Below are positions 15,966-30,452 of a stretch of 52,500 nucleotides of DNA, in pieces (position 1 is the stretch's first letter; each line of letters opens with the position of its first letter). The stretch comes from Chrysomallon squamiferum (lineage: Eukaryota; Mollusca; Gastropoda; Neomphalida; Peltospiridae): positions 3,885,610 to 3,938,109 of the forward strand of contig CM022674.1 of NCBI GenBank assembly GCA_012295275.1, read 5' to 3'. Made by a program: the position numbers and the translations under genes. The notes beneath the pieces were generated by a model that was not told the origin of the DNA, made no database searches, and saw nothing but the letters and a program-made list of their open reading frames with translations.

Positions 15966-16260
15966 CGAACCATACCATAGTACACCGCACTACAGACACA
16001 TTTATTTTTAAAGTTTAGCCATTTCACGCTGTTCCACATACGTTACGCTTTTAACAGACAGTTCATGGGCGGAACTCTGAAAGAAGTAAAATCTCTACGT
16101 CCACAAGGAAGATGGGGTTACTATGGTTTCCCGAGGTGCTTCGGAGTTTCAAAGAGTCGTCTGACTTGTGCTTACCCTGCAACCTCCATCGCCAACGACA
16201 AGTAAGTAGTGTCAGATAATACTGTTCACATCAATAACCTGTAAATGCATATCTGTCTCT

Positions 16261-16455
16261 TATACAGAGTGTCCCGTAAATTTCTATACGTATGGTTTCA
16301 TCTCAAGCAAAGTATCACCAACGCCATTACAAGCATAACTCCAGCTGTGCTTGAACGTGTTCTTCAGCAGCGGAGGACACGCACTGAAATGAGTTTTCAA
16401 CATAATGGCAGACATGTAGAGCACATTATATAAATAAAAACGTTTATTTTTCCCG
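16261..16455 (+). mobile_element. Transposon remnant in intron 3 of hyaluronidase B
   Basis: Starts with TATACAGAGTGTCCCGTAAA, a terminal-repeat-like end, and contains a short frame ending in RTRTEMSFQHNGRHVEHII-stop (to 16433), reminiscent of the C-terminal tail (x-H-x-E-H) of DDE-type Tc1/mariner-related transposases. A matching fragment sits in intron 3 of paralogue C. Family assignment is from memory of the tail motif and the end sequence. Confidence 0.55.
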
Positions 16456-16745
16456 AGAATGCCATCTATATATTTTCATCAGCCTTCCATCCACATTAAT
16501 CTATTCCATTTTAAATTCTATGCATCCATCTAACCGTCCGTCCATCTCTATCAATCAATCAATCAGCTATGCTATCTGGCACACATTCATCATTATCATC
16601 ATCACCATCGTCATCGTCATCATCATCATCATCATCATCTTCTTACATACATACTGCTTCTTCTTTGTTTTCTTCTTCTTCTTGTTCTTCTTCTACTTCT
16701 CCTCCCTTTTCTTCTTCTTTTTCTTCTGTTTTCTTCTTCTTCTTC

Positions 16746-16747
<2 letters not shown>

Positions 16748-16797
<50 letters not shown>
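16748..16797. repeat. (ATT)n before exon 4 of hyaluronidase B
   Basis: An ATT run preceded by CTT/TCA triplets (16585-16747), running directly into the ttacag acceptor at 16799. Confidence 0.95.
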
Positions 16798-17162
16798 AGA
16801 ATTCAGTGGATGTTTAGACAAAGTACTGCGTTGTATCCACGAATCTACACAGATCCTTCTCAACCGCTGAAGAGTCGTTGGGAGTACGTCAGAGAGCAGA
16901 TCAAAGAAACACTCCGAGTTCAGGCGATTTTTGGCGAACTTTGCCGACCAATTATGCCGTACAGCATGTGCCAGAATGGAAAGACTTTTTTCAAAGAGGT
17001 GTTTTTTTCCTTTCTCCCCCTTTTTCTTTCTTTCTTTTTTTCTTTCTTTCTTTCTTTCTACAAAACAAAGTGTGCGTTATATTTACTGTCATGTTTCAGT
17101 AACTTAGCAAATGGAGTCGCTGTATTAATAGGTAAAATGTAATTATCGTATCTATATGTAAC

Positions 17163-17194
<32 letters not shown>

Positions 17195-17379
17195 TGTTTA
17201 AATCGTTAACTAATTAATATTACGTTTAAATAAACCTACCAGAAAGGAAAAAAAATAATAAGAAGAAAATTTACATATCTTTATATCTTTTCTTTTCCAT
17301 CCGTCCTTTAATTAGTACTGTAGGATTTCAGTTTTGTATTAGACATACATATATACAGTGCTATAGTGGTTAATTATTT

Positions 17380-17422
17380 AATGATAATGATGGTGATGAT
17401 GATGACGACGATGATGATGATG

Positions 17423-17463
<41 letters not shown>

Positions 17464-17494
17464 TATAATTATTATTATTATTATTATTATTATA

Positions 17495-17567
<73 letters not shown>

Positions 17568-17572
17568 ACACA
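17380..17572. repeat. (GAT)n(AAT)n(ATT)n tract in intron 4 of hyaluronidase B
   Basis: About 190 bp of trinucleotide repeats that switch from AAT to ATT near 17465 and so could fold into a long AT hairpin. Confidence 0.95.
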
Positions 17573-18269
17573 TTATTATATTCTATTGTTTTAATTAAGG
17601 AGGATCTCTCTATTTCCATCAAAGAAGCCGCTGACATGGGTGCATCTGGTGTTATTCTGTGGGGTAGTTCTTCCTGGTTCCACTACCCAAATGAATGCAG
17701 AAACCTTGAGGAAATACATTCCAGACGTACTCGGACCTTTTGTGAAAAATGTGTCTGATTTTATGACGTCGTGTTGCAAATTTCACTGCAGCCGTCACGG
17801 CAGATGTGTACGCAGAGACTACGAAGCTGTAACGCAGAAACACCTTTTCGAAAACAACAAATCGACATGCCGAAAACCGCGGGCGGAGTACGCCGAAGAT
17901 ACACGAAGTAGTTTAACGGAAACACTGGAGTTTGCCCGAAGGAAAGAAAGAGACAGTGCCGACATTGTACGAATGGAGTCAACGAAATACATCAGTCGCT
18001 TTAATCAAAATGAAAATGCATTTGGTAATGAACGAAAGGATATAAAATCTGATCGTTTCAACAATTACGTTTGTCGATGTTTACCGGGATGGAAAGGAGC
18101 CAGTTGTTCAAGACCGGCATAGAGTCACGTGACAGTCTGCATGTTGACACAACCTGACTCTCTCTATTCAGTTTATATTTGAAATAATTATATATATCAG
18201 CTGTTTAATTAATTAGTTAGTCACACGATTGTAACAATGCCCATATATTTGCTAGTAATTAATTAATTA

Positions 18270-18324
<55 letters not shown>

Positions 18325-18332
18325 AAATTTCT

Positions 18333-18338
18333 AATAAA
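18333..18338 (+). terminator. Poly(A) signal of hyaluronidase B
   Basis: AATAAA about 210 nt after the final stop, directly following an (ATT)n run at 18266-18322. Confidence 0.5.
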
Positions 18339-18574
18339 AGAGTTGATGAAATATATAGCGTGTTTTATTTTTAAAGTGGATTTGAATTAACGTTTTCTTT
18401 AATGTTTATTTAGTCACTTTCATTTTCCTTCGTACCTACTTTCTGTCATTCTCTGAAAATAAAGAAAAGGTGCATTTGAGTACAATTCAAAATCTGTCAG
18501 TGTTTTCGTAACCAACATATCAATAAATACTTTATTTTATAGAATAATAACAATAATGATAGCTCAATGATAAA

Positions 18575-19245
18575 AAATCAACTACCCTAGTAATTATATT
18601 GATACGTGATCTATACTGTCTTTGAGTAAGATATCTCAATGATATAGCATCTGCTACTATTCAAAGTATATTCATACGTGATCTATTGTATACTATCTTT
18701 GAGTAAGATACCTCAACGATATAGCATTTGCTACTACAGTAAGTATATTCATACGTGATATATTGTATTCCATTTCTGAGTAAGATACCTCAGTGATATT
18801 ACATCTACTACACTACTAAGTATATTCATACGAGATCTGTTAGATACCTCTGTGATATAGCATCTGCTACTATAGTAAGTATATTAATACGTCATTTATT
18901 TGAGTAAGATACCTCAGTGATATTACACTATTAAGTGTATTCATACAAGATCTGTTGTATACCATCTCTGAGCAAGATATCTCAATGATATAGCATCTGC
19001 TACTATTCTAAGTATATTCTTATGTGATCTATTGAGCAAGATACCTCAACGATATAACATCTGCTACACTACTAAGTATATTCATACGTGATCTATTGTA
19101 TATTATATCTGAGTAAGATATCTCAACGATATAACATCTGCTACACTACTAAGTATATTCATACGTGATCCTTTGTATATTATCTCTGAGTAAGACATCT
19201 CAGTGATTATACCATCTACTACACTACTAAGTATATTCATACTTG
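18575..19245. repeat. 77-bp minisatellite between hyaluronidases B and C
   Basis: Unit begins GAGTAAGATAYCTCA.YGATA, then GCATCTGCTACTA, AAGTATATTCATACGTGATC and a TATTGTATACTATCT tail. Successive starts at 18624, 18701 and 18778 are exactly 77 bp apart; later units carry deletions. About nine copies are seen. No coding frame. It fills the gap between the convergent 3' ends of B and C. Confidence 0.9.
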
Positions 19246-19791
19246 CATATCTCACTGGTACAAGTCTTGACAAATTCGACGGATATTGTCTCAGAAATAT
19301 GGTAATGAAATGCAGTGGAATTTTTATTTTTTTTTATTTTTCTTGAATCTGTCAACTCTGAATATGAACCTAATTGTCATAACAGGACCATCGACAGCTC
19401 GTGCCTGACCAGTTTGAGAAACCACAGCGCTAAGTTACGTGTAACTAATTTGTTTTTAATACTGGGCGGATCCAAACATCCATTTGTTTGTTCCTTCTTT
19501 TACACAGTTCCTCTAGGGAACCATAATTGAAATATGCGTAAAAAAAAAAAAAAAAAAAAAAACAAAAAAATGAATATATTAAAATGTTCGCTTAAAATTA
19601 CGATTTATTAATGAAAAAAAAAGATTTGCATTATATTTGTACTCGTTTGCAGCTATCCTTTTTTTTTTTTTTTTTTCAGACTAAGCGAGAAAGTAGCTAG
19701 TTTGAGAAATGAATGTGAATAAATATGAATTAAACAAAATGTTAATTTGAATGTACTTTAAAATGAAACTCGCTATAAATTCATTAACTGT

Positions 19792-19797
19792 TTTATT
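19792..19797 (-). terminator. Poly(A) signal of hyaluronidase C
   Basis: AATAAA on the minus strand, 73 nt past the stop at 19870-19872. Confidence 0.6.
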
Positions 19798-19869
19798 ACA
19801 GATAATAATAATAATTAATTATTTCAAACGTAATCTCTGTGTATAAAATGCAGACATTGTCACGTGACT

Positions 19870-24272
<4,403 letters not shown>

Positions 24273-24614
24273 CTAAAAGGAAAAAAGGAAACTAAAAGGA
24301 AAAAGGTAAAGACAGCCAAAATCGAAAAGGAAACATGCGGACTTAAGAAATGTAGTGTAGTTTTCAAATACCTGTTAAACTGTTTATAACTGTCACAAAA
24401 TGGAGGTGGCTTAAATATTGTCTGCAGTATCTACTGTTGTTTGCCATTCTTTCGACATTTTCATTCATAAAAATCGTATGTATGTTAAAGTTAGGAATTT
24501 AAAGGACTGAATCAGCAATTTTTTTTTTTTGTAACTATTTTCAAGCTAATTTTATCTTCTTTTTTTTTTTTTGTTTAGCTTTATGGAAAAGTACTTTTTC
24601 TGTTGTCTCCAAAT

Positions 24615-24617
<3 letters not shown>

Positions 24618-24692
<75 letters not shown>
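24618..24692. repeat. (AG)n microsatellite
   Basis: About 37 AG units between hyaluronidase C and the DNAJC16 pseudo-exon. No gene seen at 24280-24740. Confidence 0.97.
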
Positions 24693-24695
<3 letters not shown>

Positions 24696-24744
24696 TGATC
24701 CCTCGTTATCTAATTTTTACAGGCTCATTAATATTTTTCTCCAT

Positions 24745-24940
24745 GTAAAGCGTTATAACATTATTTTGTGACATACCATTCTCGTTTTATTATTATTTTT
24801 TAAAATTTCATTTTGCGTGCGTGTGTGTGTGTGTGCATGAGTGTGTGTGTGTGTCTGTCTAATTTCGTGGCTAGATGCTTCCTTATTAAGAACGTCATAC
24901 AGATCTTCGTTTGGTTCATATTTAAACAAAAGCAGTGCAA
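24745..24940 (-). pseudogene. Inverted decayed copy of DNAJC16 exon 1 (copy 1)
   Basis: On the minus strand the sequence matches DNAJC16 exon 1 from the end of the signal peptide through the J-domain start (AACGAAGATCTGTATGACGT, then AAGGAAGCATCTAGCCACGA). It then breaks into an AC-repeat insertion (about 24815-24860) and resumes at ACGAGAATGGTATGTCACAA, the exon end, donor and first intron bases. The start codon region is replaced by a poly-T tract. The copy is opposite in orientation to the real gene 4 kb away. Confidence 0.8.
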
Positions 24941-25029
24941 AAAAAAAAAATAGTTAACTAAAACGTTTCGTTTTCCTTGAAAAAAAAAACAAAAAAAAAA
25001 CAGATAACTTTTTCTTCTTTTGCAACTGT

Positions 25030-25265
25030 TAGAATTAATTTTCTAGAATAGATTTACACCGGGAGCACGAAAATTCTAACACGTTCACTTGCGATGGAAG
25101 TAAAAGCTGTCGTGAATATTCATTTGCAGCACGGAGAGACTGAAGCAAAAGCGCTCATGAATATTTAATTACAAGACGTAAAGCGCGAACGGATATAAAG
25201 TTGCTAATGAATATTCATAGCGGTACGTGTCCCGTCACATGGTTCTGACATTTTATTCAAAATGG
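25030..25265. repeat. Upstream module 1 with TGAATATTCA palindromes
   Basis: TGAATATTCA or near-matches at 25113, 25158 and 25208, spaced 45-50 bp, within sequence paralogous to 26300-26600 (both end in a CGGTACGT...TTCTGACATTTTATTCA-type block). On the minus strand it lies just upstream of pseudo-exon copy 1. Confidence 0.7.
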
Positions 25266-26084
25266 CGGTAACATTTATCCATCGGTAATATTTTTACCAG
25301 ATATCTGTTAATCACATTATGGAGGTGTCTGAAATTTTTTCTTAAAATGGTGATTGTGCTGTTAAAAAAGGTAACACGAATGACGTATAAAACTTTTGTT
25401 TGCATTTTCTCTGTGTTTGTTTTGAAAATAATTAATAACAGTAAAAAAAATAAAAAAATAAAAAAATAAAAAAAAAGAAGAAAAAGAAAGATGTCTGTGT
25501 AACTGTCTTCATGAAACACACAGTTTGACAGCGCTCTAACAAAATGAATCCACATATTGCATACAAATAGCCAATTAACAAGTAATTTTTTATGTTTGTC
25601 ACGTGCTGCATTTGTACTATCCTCGCTAATCAATGGAGCTCTCAACTAATGTATACTCAGAATGTGGATCATTCTTAAAAAATGCACCAAAGAAGAAACG
25701 GGTAGTTGTTCAAAGAAAAATGGATGTACTGGAACTACCTATATGCGAGAAAATATACCATTTCATTAACAAAAGATACATATACAAACCGTGATGGACC
25801 GAGTCATTCTCTTACGCAAATATTTGATATAATTCATATATTTTCATCTTGGCTTTTGTTATTTATCTAGCTCTTCATGACATTTTCAGTTCTCTTTGAA
25901 ATGGCTTTTGTTGTCGCTAGTACTGGTTAGGACCTAATCTTTGGATGATCTGTAGAATAAATTTAATTTATTTCTACAGAAATTTAAACTATTATTATTT
26001 GTTTATTGCTTAATTTGTTAAATTTCACATGAAGGGTGATTGTGATTAATGCTTTGTATTTCAGCTTGAAAATCACTCAAATAA

Positions 26085-26250
26085 AGCGTCATAAACTTAT
26101 TTTGTGACTTACGATTCTCTCGCCTGACATTTTGTTCTCCATTTCGTTGCTAGATGCAATCTTATTTATTAAGATAATCATACAGATCTTCGTTTGCTTC
26201 ACTTTTGAATACAAGCAGTGCAAGAAATATGTACAAAAAATGTTTCATAT
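26085..26250 (-). pseudogene. Inverted decayed copy of DNAJC16 exon 1 (copy 2)
   Basis: The minus strand from 26248 reads ATGAAACATTTTTTGTACAT, matching the start of DNAJC16 exon 1, then the rest of the exon (GCAAACGAAGATCTGTATGA) down to a donor-like CGTAAGTCACAAAATAA at about 26112. In frame it begins like the DNAJC16 signal peptide and early J domain but meets a stop after about 30 codons; the J-domain helix II part is scrambled. It is inverted relative to DNAJC16, 2.6 kb away. Confidence 0.85.
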
Positions 26251-26299
26251 TCGTTTCATATGTATTTTAACTCTGACAGACTTTGTTTTCCTGAATCGT

Positions 26300-26605
26300 T
26301 TTATAGCAGGAGCATAACAAATCCAGCACGTGCATTTCCAAGTAAAGGTGCTCGTGAATATTCAGTTGGAACACCTCTATCGCGATCAAAGTAAACGTGC
26401 TCATGAATATTAATTTGCAAGATGTAAAAAGTGTGAGAGAAAAGTACTAATGAATATTCAATTGGAACACCTCTATCGCGATCAAAGTAAAAGTGCTCAA
26501 GAATATTCAGTTGCAAGATGTAAAAGTGTGACAGTAAAGTGCTAATGAATATTCATAACGGTACGTTTTACCTCGCATGCGTCTGACATTTTATTCAGAA
26601 TGGTC
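26300..26605. repeat. Upstream module 2: 97-bp direct repeat with TGAATATTCA palindromes
   Basis: Palindromes or near-matches at 26355, 26404, 26451, 26500 and 26546. A block containing ACACCTCTATCGCGATCAAA and TTGCAAGATGTAAAA occurs twice, about 97 bp apart. It is paralogous to 25030-25265. Confidence 0.8.
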
Positions 26606-26609
26606 AGGA

Positions 26610-27977
26610 AAAAGGTTTCCCATTTTTTTTAATTTTTTTTTTTGTCAGTCCATATTTTGGTTATGTCTCTGATGTTGACGATACTACTCTGATAAAACTG
26701 ATATGTGGAAAACACGTGATGTTTATGTGCGACATCCACGATAATTTTCGAAATCGATACCATAATTTTGCCACACGTGTCTGTGTGTGTGTGTTATGCG
26801 TGTGAGTGTATGTAGCTGTTATTATTCATAACATATTTTCAATATGTATTTTTGTTCACAAAGACGTAAAATCCATGATGTTCTGTGTATTACTCATTTT
26901 TCTTTCAAAAGGGATTTCGACTCCAGGTAACGATCTGCAGGAAATCAAGCAGCAAAGACAAAAATAAAATAAGATAAACTCTGTCCATGAACTGTGATGA
27001 CATCTACTTGTTCTAGTAATTTAACTTGTCCAAATGTTTCACTGACAGTCAACATATATTTCAATAGCAGTTTGACTGATGAATCAGACCCTGATAGGTT
27101 CACTAGCCTCCTTTGCAGTCACCTTTTTCAGTACGTCAAGACTGATGAAATTGGACAAGAATCTGCAAACCAGGAGCTTGTCTTCATCGCGGAGTTTGTC
27201 CACAGTGATTCAGCGTATAATAGCTGGACTGAAACATGATCACGTATTTCTTCTGATGACTCAGTTCTGTGGCATTAAGCTGGACAATTAAAAACGACTA
27301 AATAAACTTGTCTCTTTTAAGATTCACATTAAAAAAGAACAACTCAGAGCAGATCTGGAATCTGTAAACTATACAGATACTAAGATTTCAAAAATGTTAT
27401 TTATATATTAACTTTCACCTCAGATACATTTTTTTTTTTTTAAATATGTTGTTATATTCTAACACTAATTCTCCACGTTATTTAGTTGTATATAGCTATA
27501 TGCAGATTATAGATTGAATAGCTGAATATATGTTTTGACAGGCCTGCCATTAAGTCTTTATCTATTACATCCTAAAGATTCCGCGTACCATAATTTGAAA
27601 GCTGATTTAACAACCATATACGAACAATAATTCGAAATCCTAAGACAACAATAAATATGGTTCAAAGGTCTTACTGACATGCATGTTGTTACCTCAGTCA
27701 TTATAATGAACTGTTCCAGATTATTTGAAAACCGATTATTATTTTTACATGGTATGGATATCGCATAACGTGTTCAAATATGACAAATATCGAAATAATC
27801 CATGTATTGAATGTTGTGAATGTCTGTAAATAATTAAAAAAAGGTCTCCATCTGAAAATGTTTATTTCGCAAAAAGTAATCACAAAAATAAAGAAATAAT
27901 CAATGTATTGAATATTTCCTATCTTTTCTTCCTTTCCTCTATTCATTTTTTATTTAAATTTCGTATATATATAATTA

Positions 27978-28033
<56 letters not shown>

Positions 28034-28325
28034 CAAACAAACACAACAGCAATACCAGATGCATGTCAGACAAAAGCATCACGAAGAGAAAAACATACAT
28101 AAAGGCACAACATATATTTAAGATAGATACTGAAATGTTAATAAAAAGTATTAAGTCCGCACCCGCCACTGTATCACGAACATCTGCATGAATATCGGCA
28201 TGGTCGTAAACCAAGTTATTCTGAAATTACGTTGTAAGTTCAAGGATCGATATGACCCTTAAAGATGTAGAAATTGGGAAGGATGAACATCACGCTTGAT
28301 ATAACTATGAAAAACAATAATGTAA

Positions 28326-28360
<35 letters not shown>

Positions 28361-28880
28361 ACATTATTTTGCTTATGTAACTCAATAGTAAGTAGTTTCA
28401 GTTCATTCTATTTTTAATTATATGTTTCTAATTTCGTTCCACGTTTTACAACTTCCTTATAAATAATTATAACAATACTGAAATAGCTGAATATTCAAAT
28501 AATGTACTAGTTAATTTTTACTAGAATTAAAATTTGAATTACTAATTCAGAAATCAAAGGAAAAAGGACGCTGTCGAAATCGTTTTAAATTAAGTATTAG
28601 TGTGTAGATGTCCGAAAATTAACTTTTTTATTTTTATTTAAAGACTGTATAATAAAATCGTCTTCAAAATAATTAATTTCAATGGCTTAAACTATACTTC
28701 GGTTATCGGAGAGAAACATTTAAAATAAAATAGATGAATTAGACTAGAATTCAGTCAATACGCTACTGGTAGCGTAATGCGAACTTTAGTTCAGTTTAGT
28801 GGTTTGCAACCAAACGATTCTAGAAAATTAATTCTATAAGAGTTTAAAAAGAGAAAAAATTATCTCTTTCTTCGGTGAAA
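26610..28880. other. Gene-poor interval upstream of DNAJC16
   Basis: Low-complexity AT-rich DNA with AAT (27984-28030) and AAAT (28326-28361) runs. At 26994-27296 two overlapping plus frames (82 and 71 codons) occur in less AT-rich sequence, but neither is recognised nor has convincing splice context; it may be a relic of a gene or transposon. A single TGAATATTCA occurs at 28488, near DNAJC16. Confidence 0.4.
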
Positions 28881-30421
28881 ATGAACCATTTTTGGTACAT
28901 ATTTTTTGCATTGCTTGTATTCAAATGTAAAGCAAACGAAGATCTATATGATGTTCTTAATATTAATAAAGATGCATCTAGCCATGAAATAAGACAGGCG
29001 TACAAAAAATTAGCACGAGAATGGTAAGTCACAGGATAATTTTATGGTGCTTAATTTGATAATTCATGGAAAGAAATATTAATATGTGTATAGAAATGAA
29101 CTAACGACAAAACATCGAAAAGATACAATCTTTCTCTGTCTCAAAAACATTAAAAAAACAATATATATAATAAAAAAAAAAAATAATAAAATATAATATT
29201 TAGAAAATTGTTACCAACCACCAAACCCCTCCTCACAACTCCCACAAAACCCCACAACTCCCACAAAAACCCCAAACAAATTAAAACAAAAAACCTGCCA
29301 ACATACACATGCCCCCCCCCAACACATAAAAATAAAAAACTTCAATAAGGAATAAAATATAATTGTATACTGAAAAATTATTCTAGCAGTTATATGATTT
29401 CCACATGATTTTTCAATAATTTCAGATAGAACTATATATTAATTCTGAATTTGTTTTATGCAGGCATCCGGACAAGAACAAAGCACCAGATGCAGCTGAT
29501 AAGTTTACAAAAATAAATGAAGCATATGAAGTAAGTGATAAGAAAAAAAGAAAAAGAAAAATGAATTAAGAATATTTAAATGTTAAGTGATATGTAATTT
29601 TTGGGGGTTATTATAATTTATTTTAAAATTAGAATAGAAAGTTTAAAGATTTAAAAACTAAATTTCCTTTGTAAAAATCAAACCCTGAAGGGATTTTGAG
29701 TTTTCAGAATTCAAATATTTATTGCAAGAAACATGTTCTTGCTTACTTACTAAACTAAGTAAAGATCAACTCATGACTATATATATATATATTTTTTATC
29801 AGAAGTGCATACATAATCAGAAACAAAACCTGAAACAACAAGTTTATGTATTTTGGATTTACAAACATTGAAGACATAATCAGTGCAATTCTATTAATTG
29901 GCATTTAGCATACAAATGCAAGAAAACAACCCCACTACAGTCGTGCTTTGAAGACTGCATTTTTTAATTATGTATACAGACAACTTACAGAGGGAAAATA
30001 ATTTCCTGACTGTTCCAGTCCTTCAAATTTTTGAAGGCTAATTTCTGTTAAATTAGTAGTCTGGTACTGCAAAATGACTGACAAAAAGAGGGTTTCAAGC
30101 TTCCAACATTTGAATGTTGATAGGACATTATTACTAGTTTATATAGTACCTCTGCCAATCAAAGTTTGAATTTTTGAATCTCAACTATTTTTAGATGGGG
30201 ATGATATAGGGTAGATTGGCAAACATTATTTTCTCTTCTGATCATGTGTGTGTATGGAAAAAAAATATGTTAATAACTATATAAGAAATATTTATAATTG
30301 ACAGACTGCATTTGACAGCCAAATATTAAAATTAATTTGAAGAACTATTTTATTATATTTTATCTGTTTTTAAAATAATTGTGAGGATGTCATATATATC
30401 TTTTTTTTTACTTGTTCTTTT

Positions 30422-30452
<31 letters not shown>

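Larger units (their letters stand above)
14103..18122 (+). pseudogene. Hyaluronidase B (GH56), five exons, frameshift in exon 5
   Basis: Exons: 14103-14399, 14860-15107, 16058-16201, 16800-16998, 17600-18122. Signal peptide (MFRFLLLFSFVSC), KPFVVVWNEPSASC, catalytic VVDFESWRP, WGYYGFP and LWGSSSWF are all present, and exons 2-4 match paralogues A and C in length to the base. In exon 5 (523 nt, one more than a multiple of three) the reading frame switches at about 17705-17711, just after the conserved PNECRNL block. The first frame stops at 17756-17758, and the remaining EGF-like part (GRCVRRDYE, then YVCRCLPGWKG) continues in another frame to a TAG at 18120-18122. As given, the gene would lose the C-terminal EGF-like region, though all catalytic motifs precede the break. 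A sequencing or assembly error is possible; the site is not a homopolymer. Intron 2 has the TT donor. Poly(A) signal AATAAA at 18333-18338. Confidence 0.85.

Noticed and set aside
26994-27296. Two overlapping plus-strand open frames, 82 and 71 codons
   Set aside because: No recognised domain, no clear splice sites, and the two frames compete; kept only as a note that this patch is less AT-rich.
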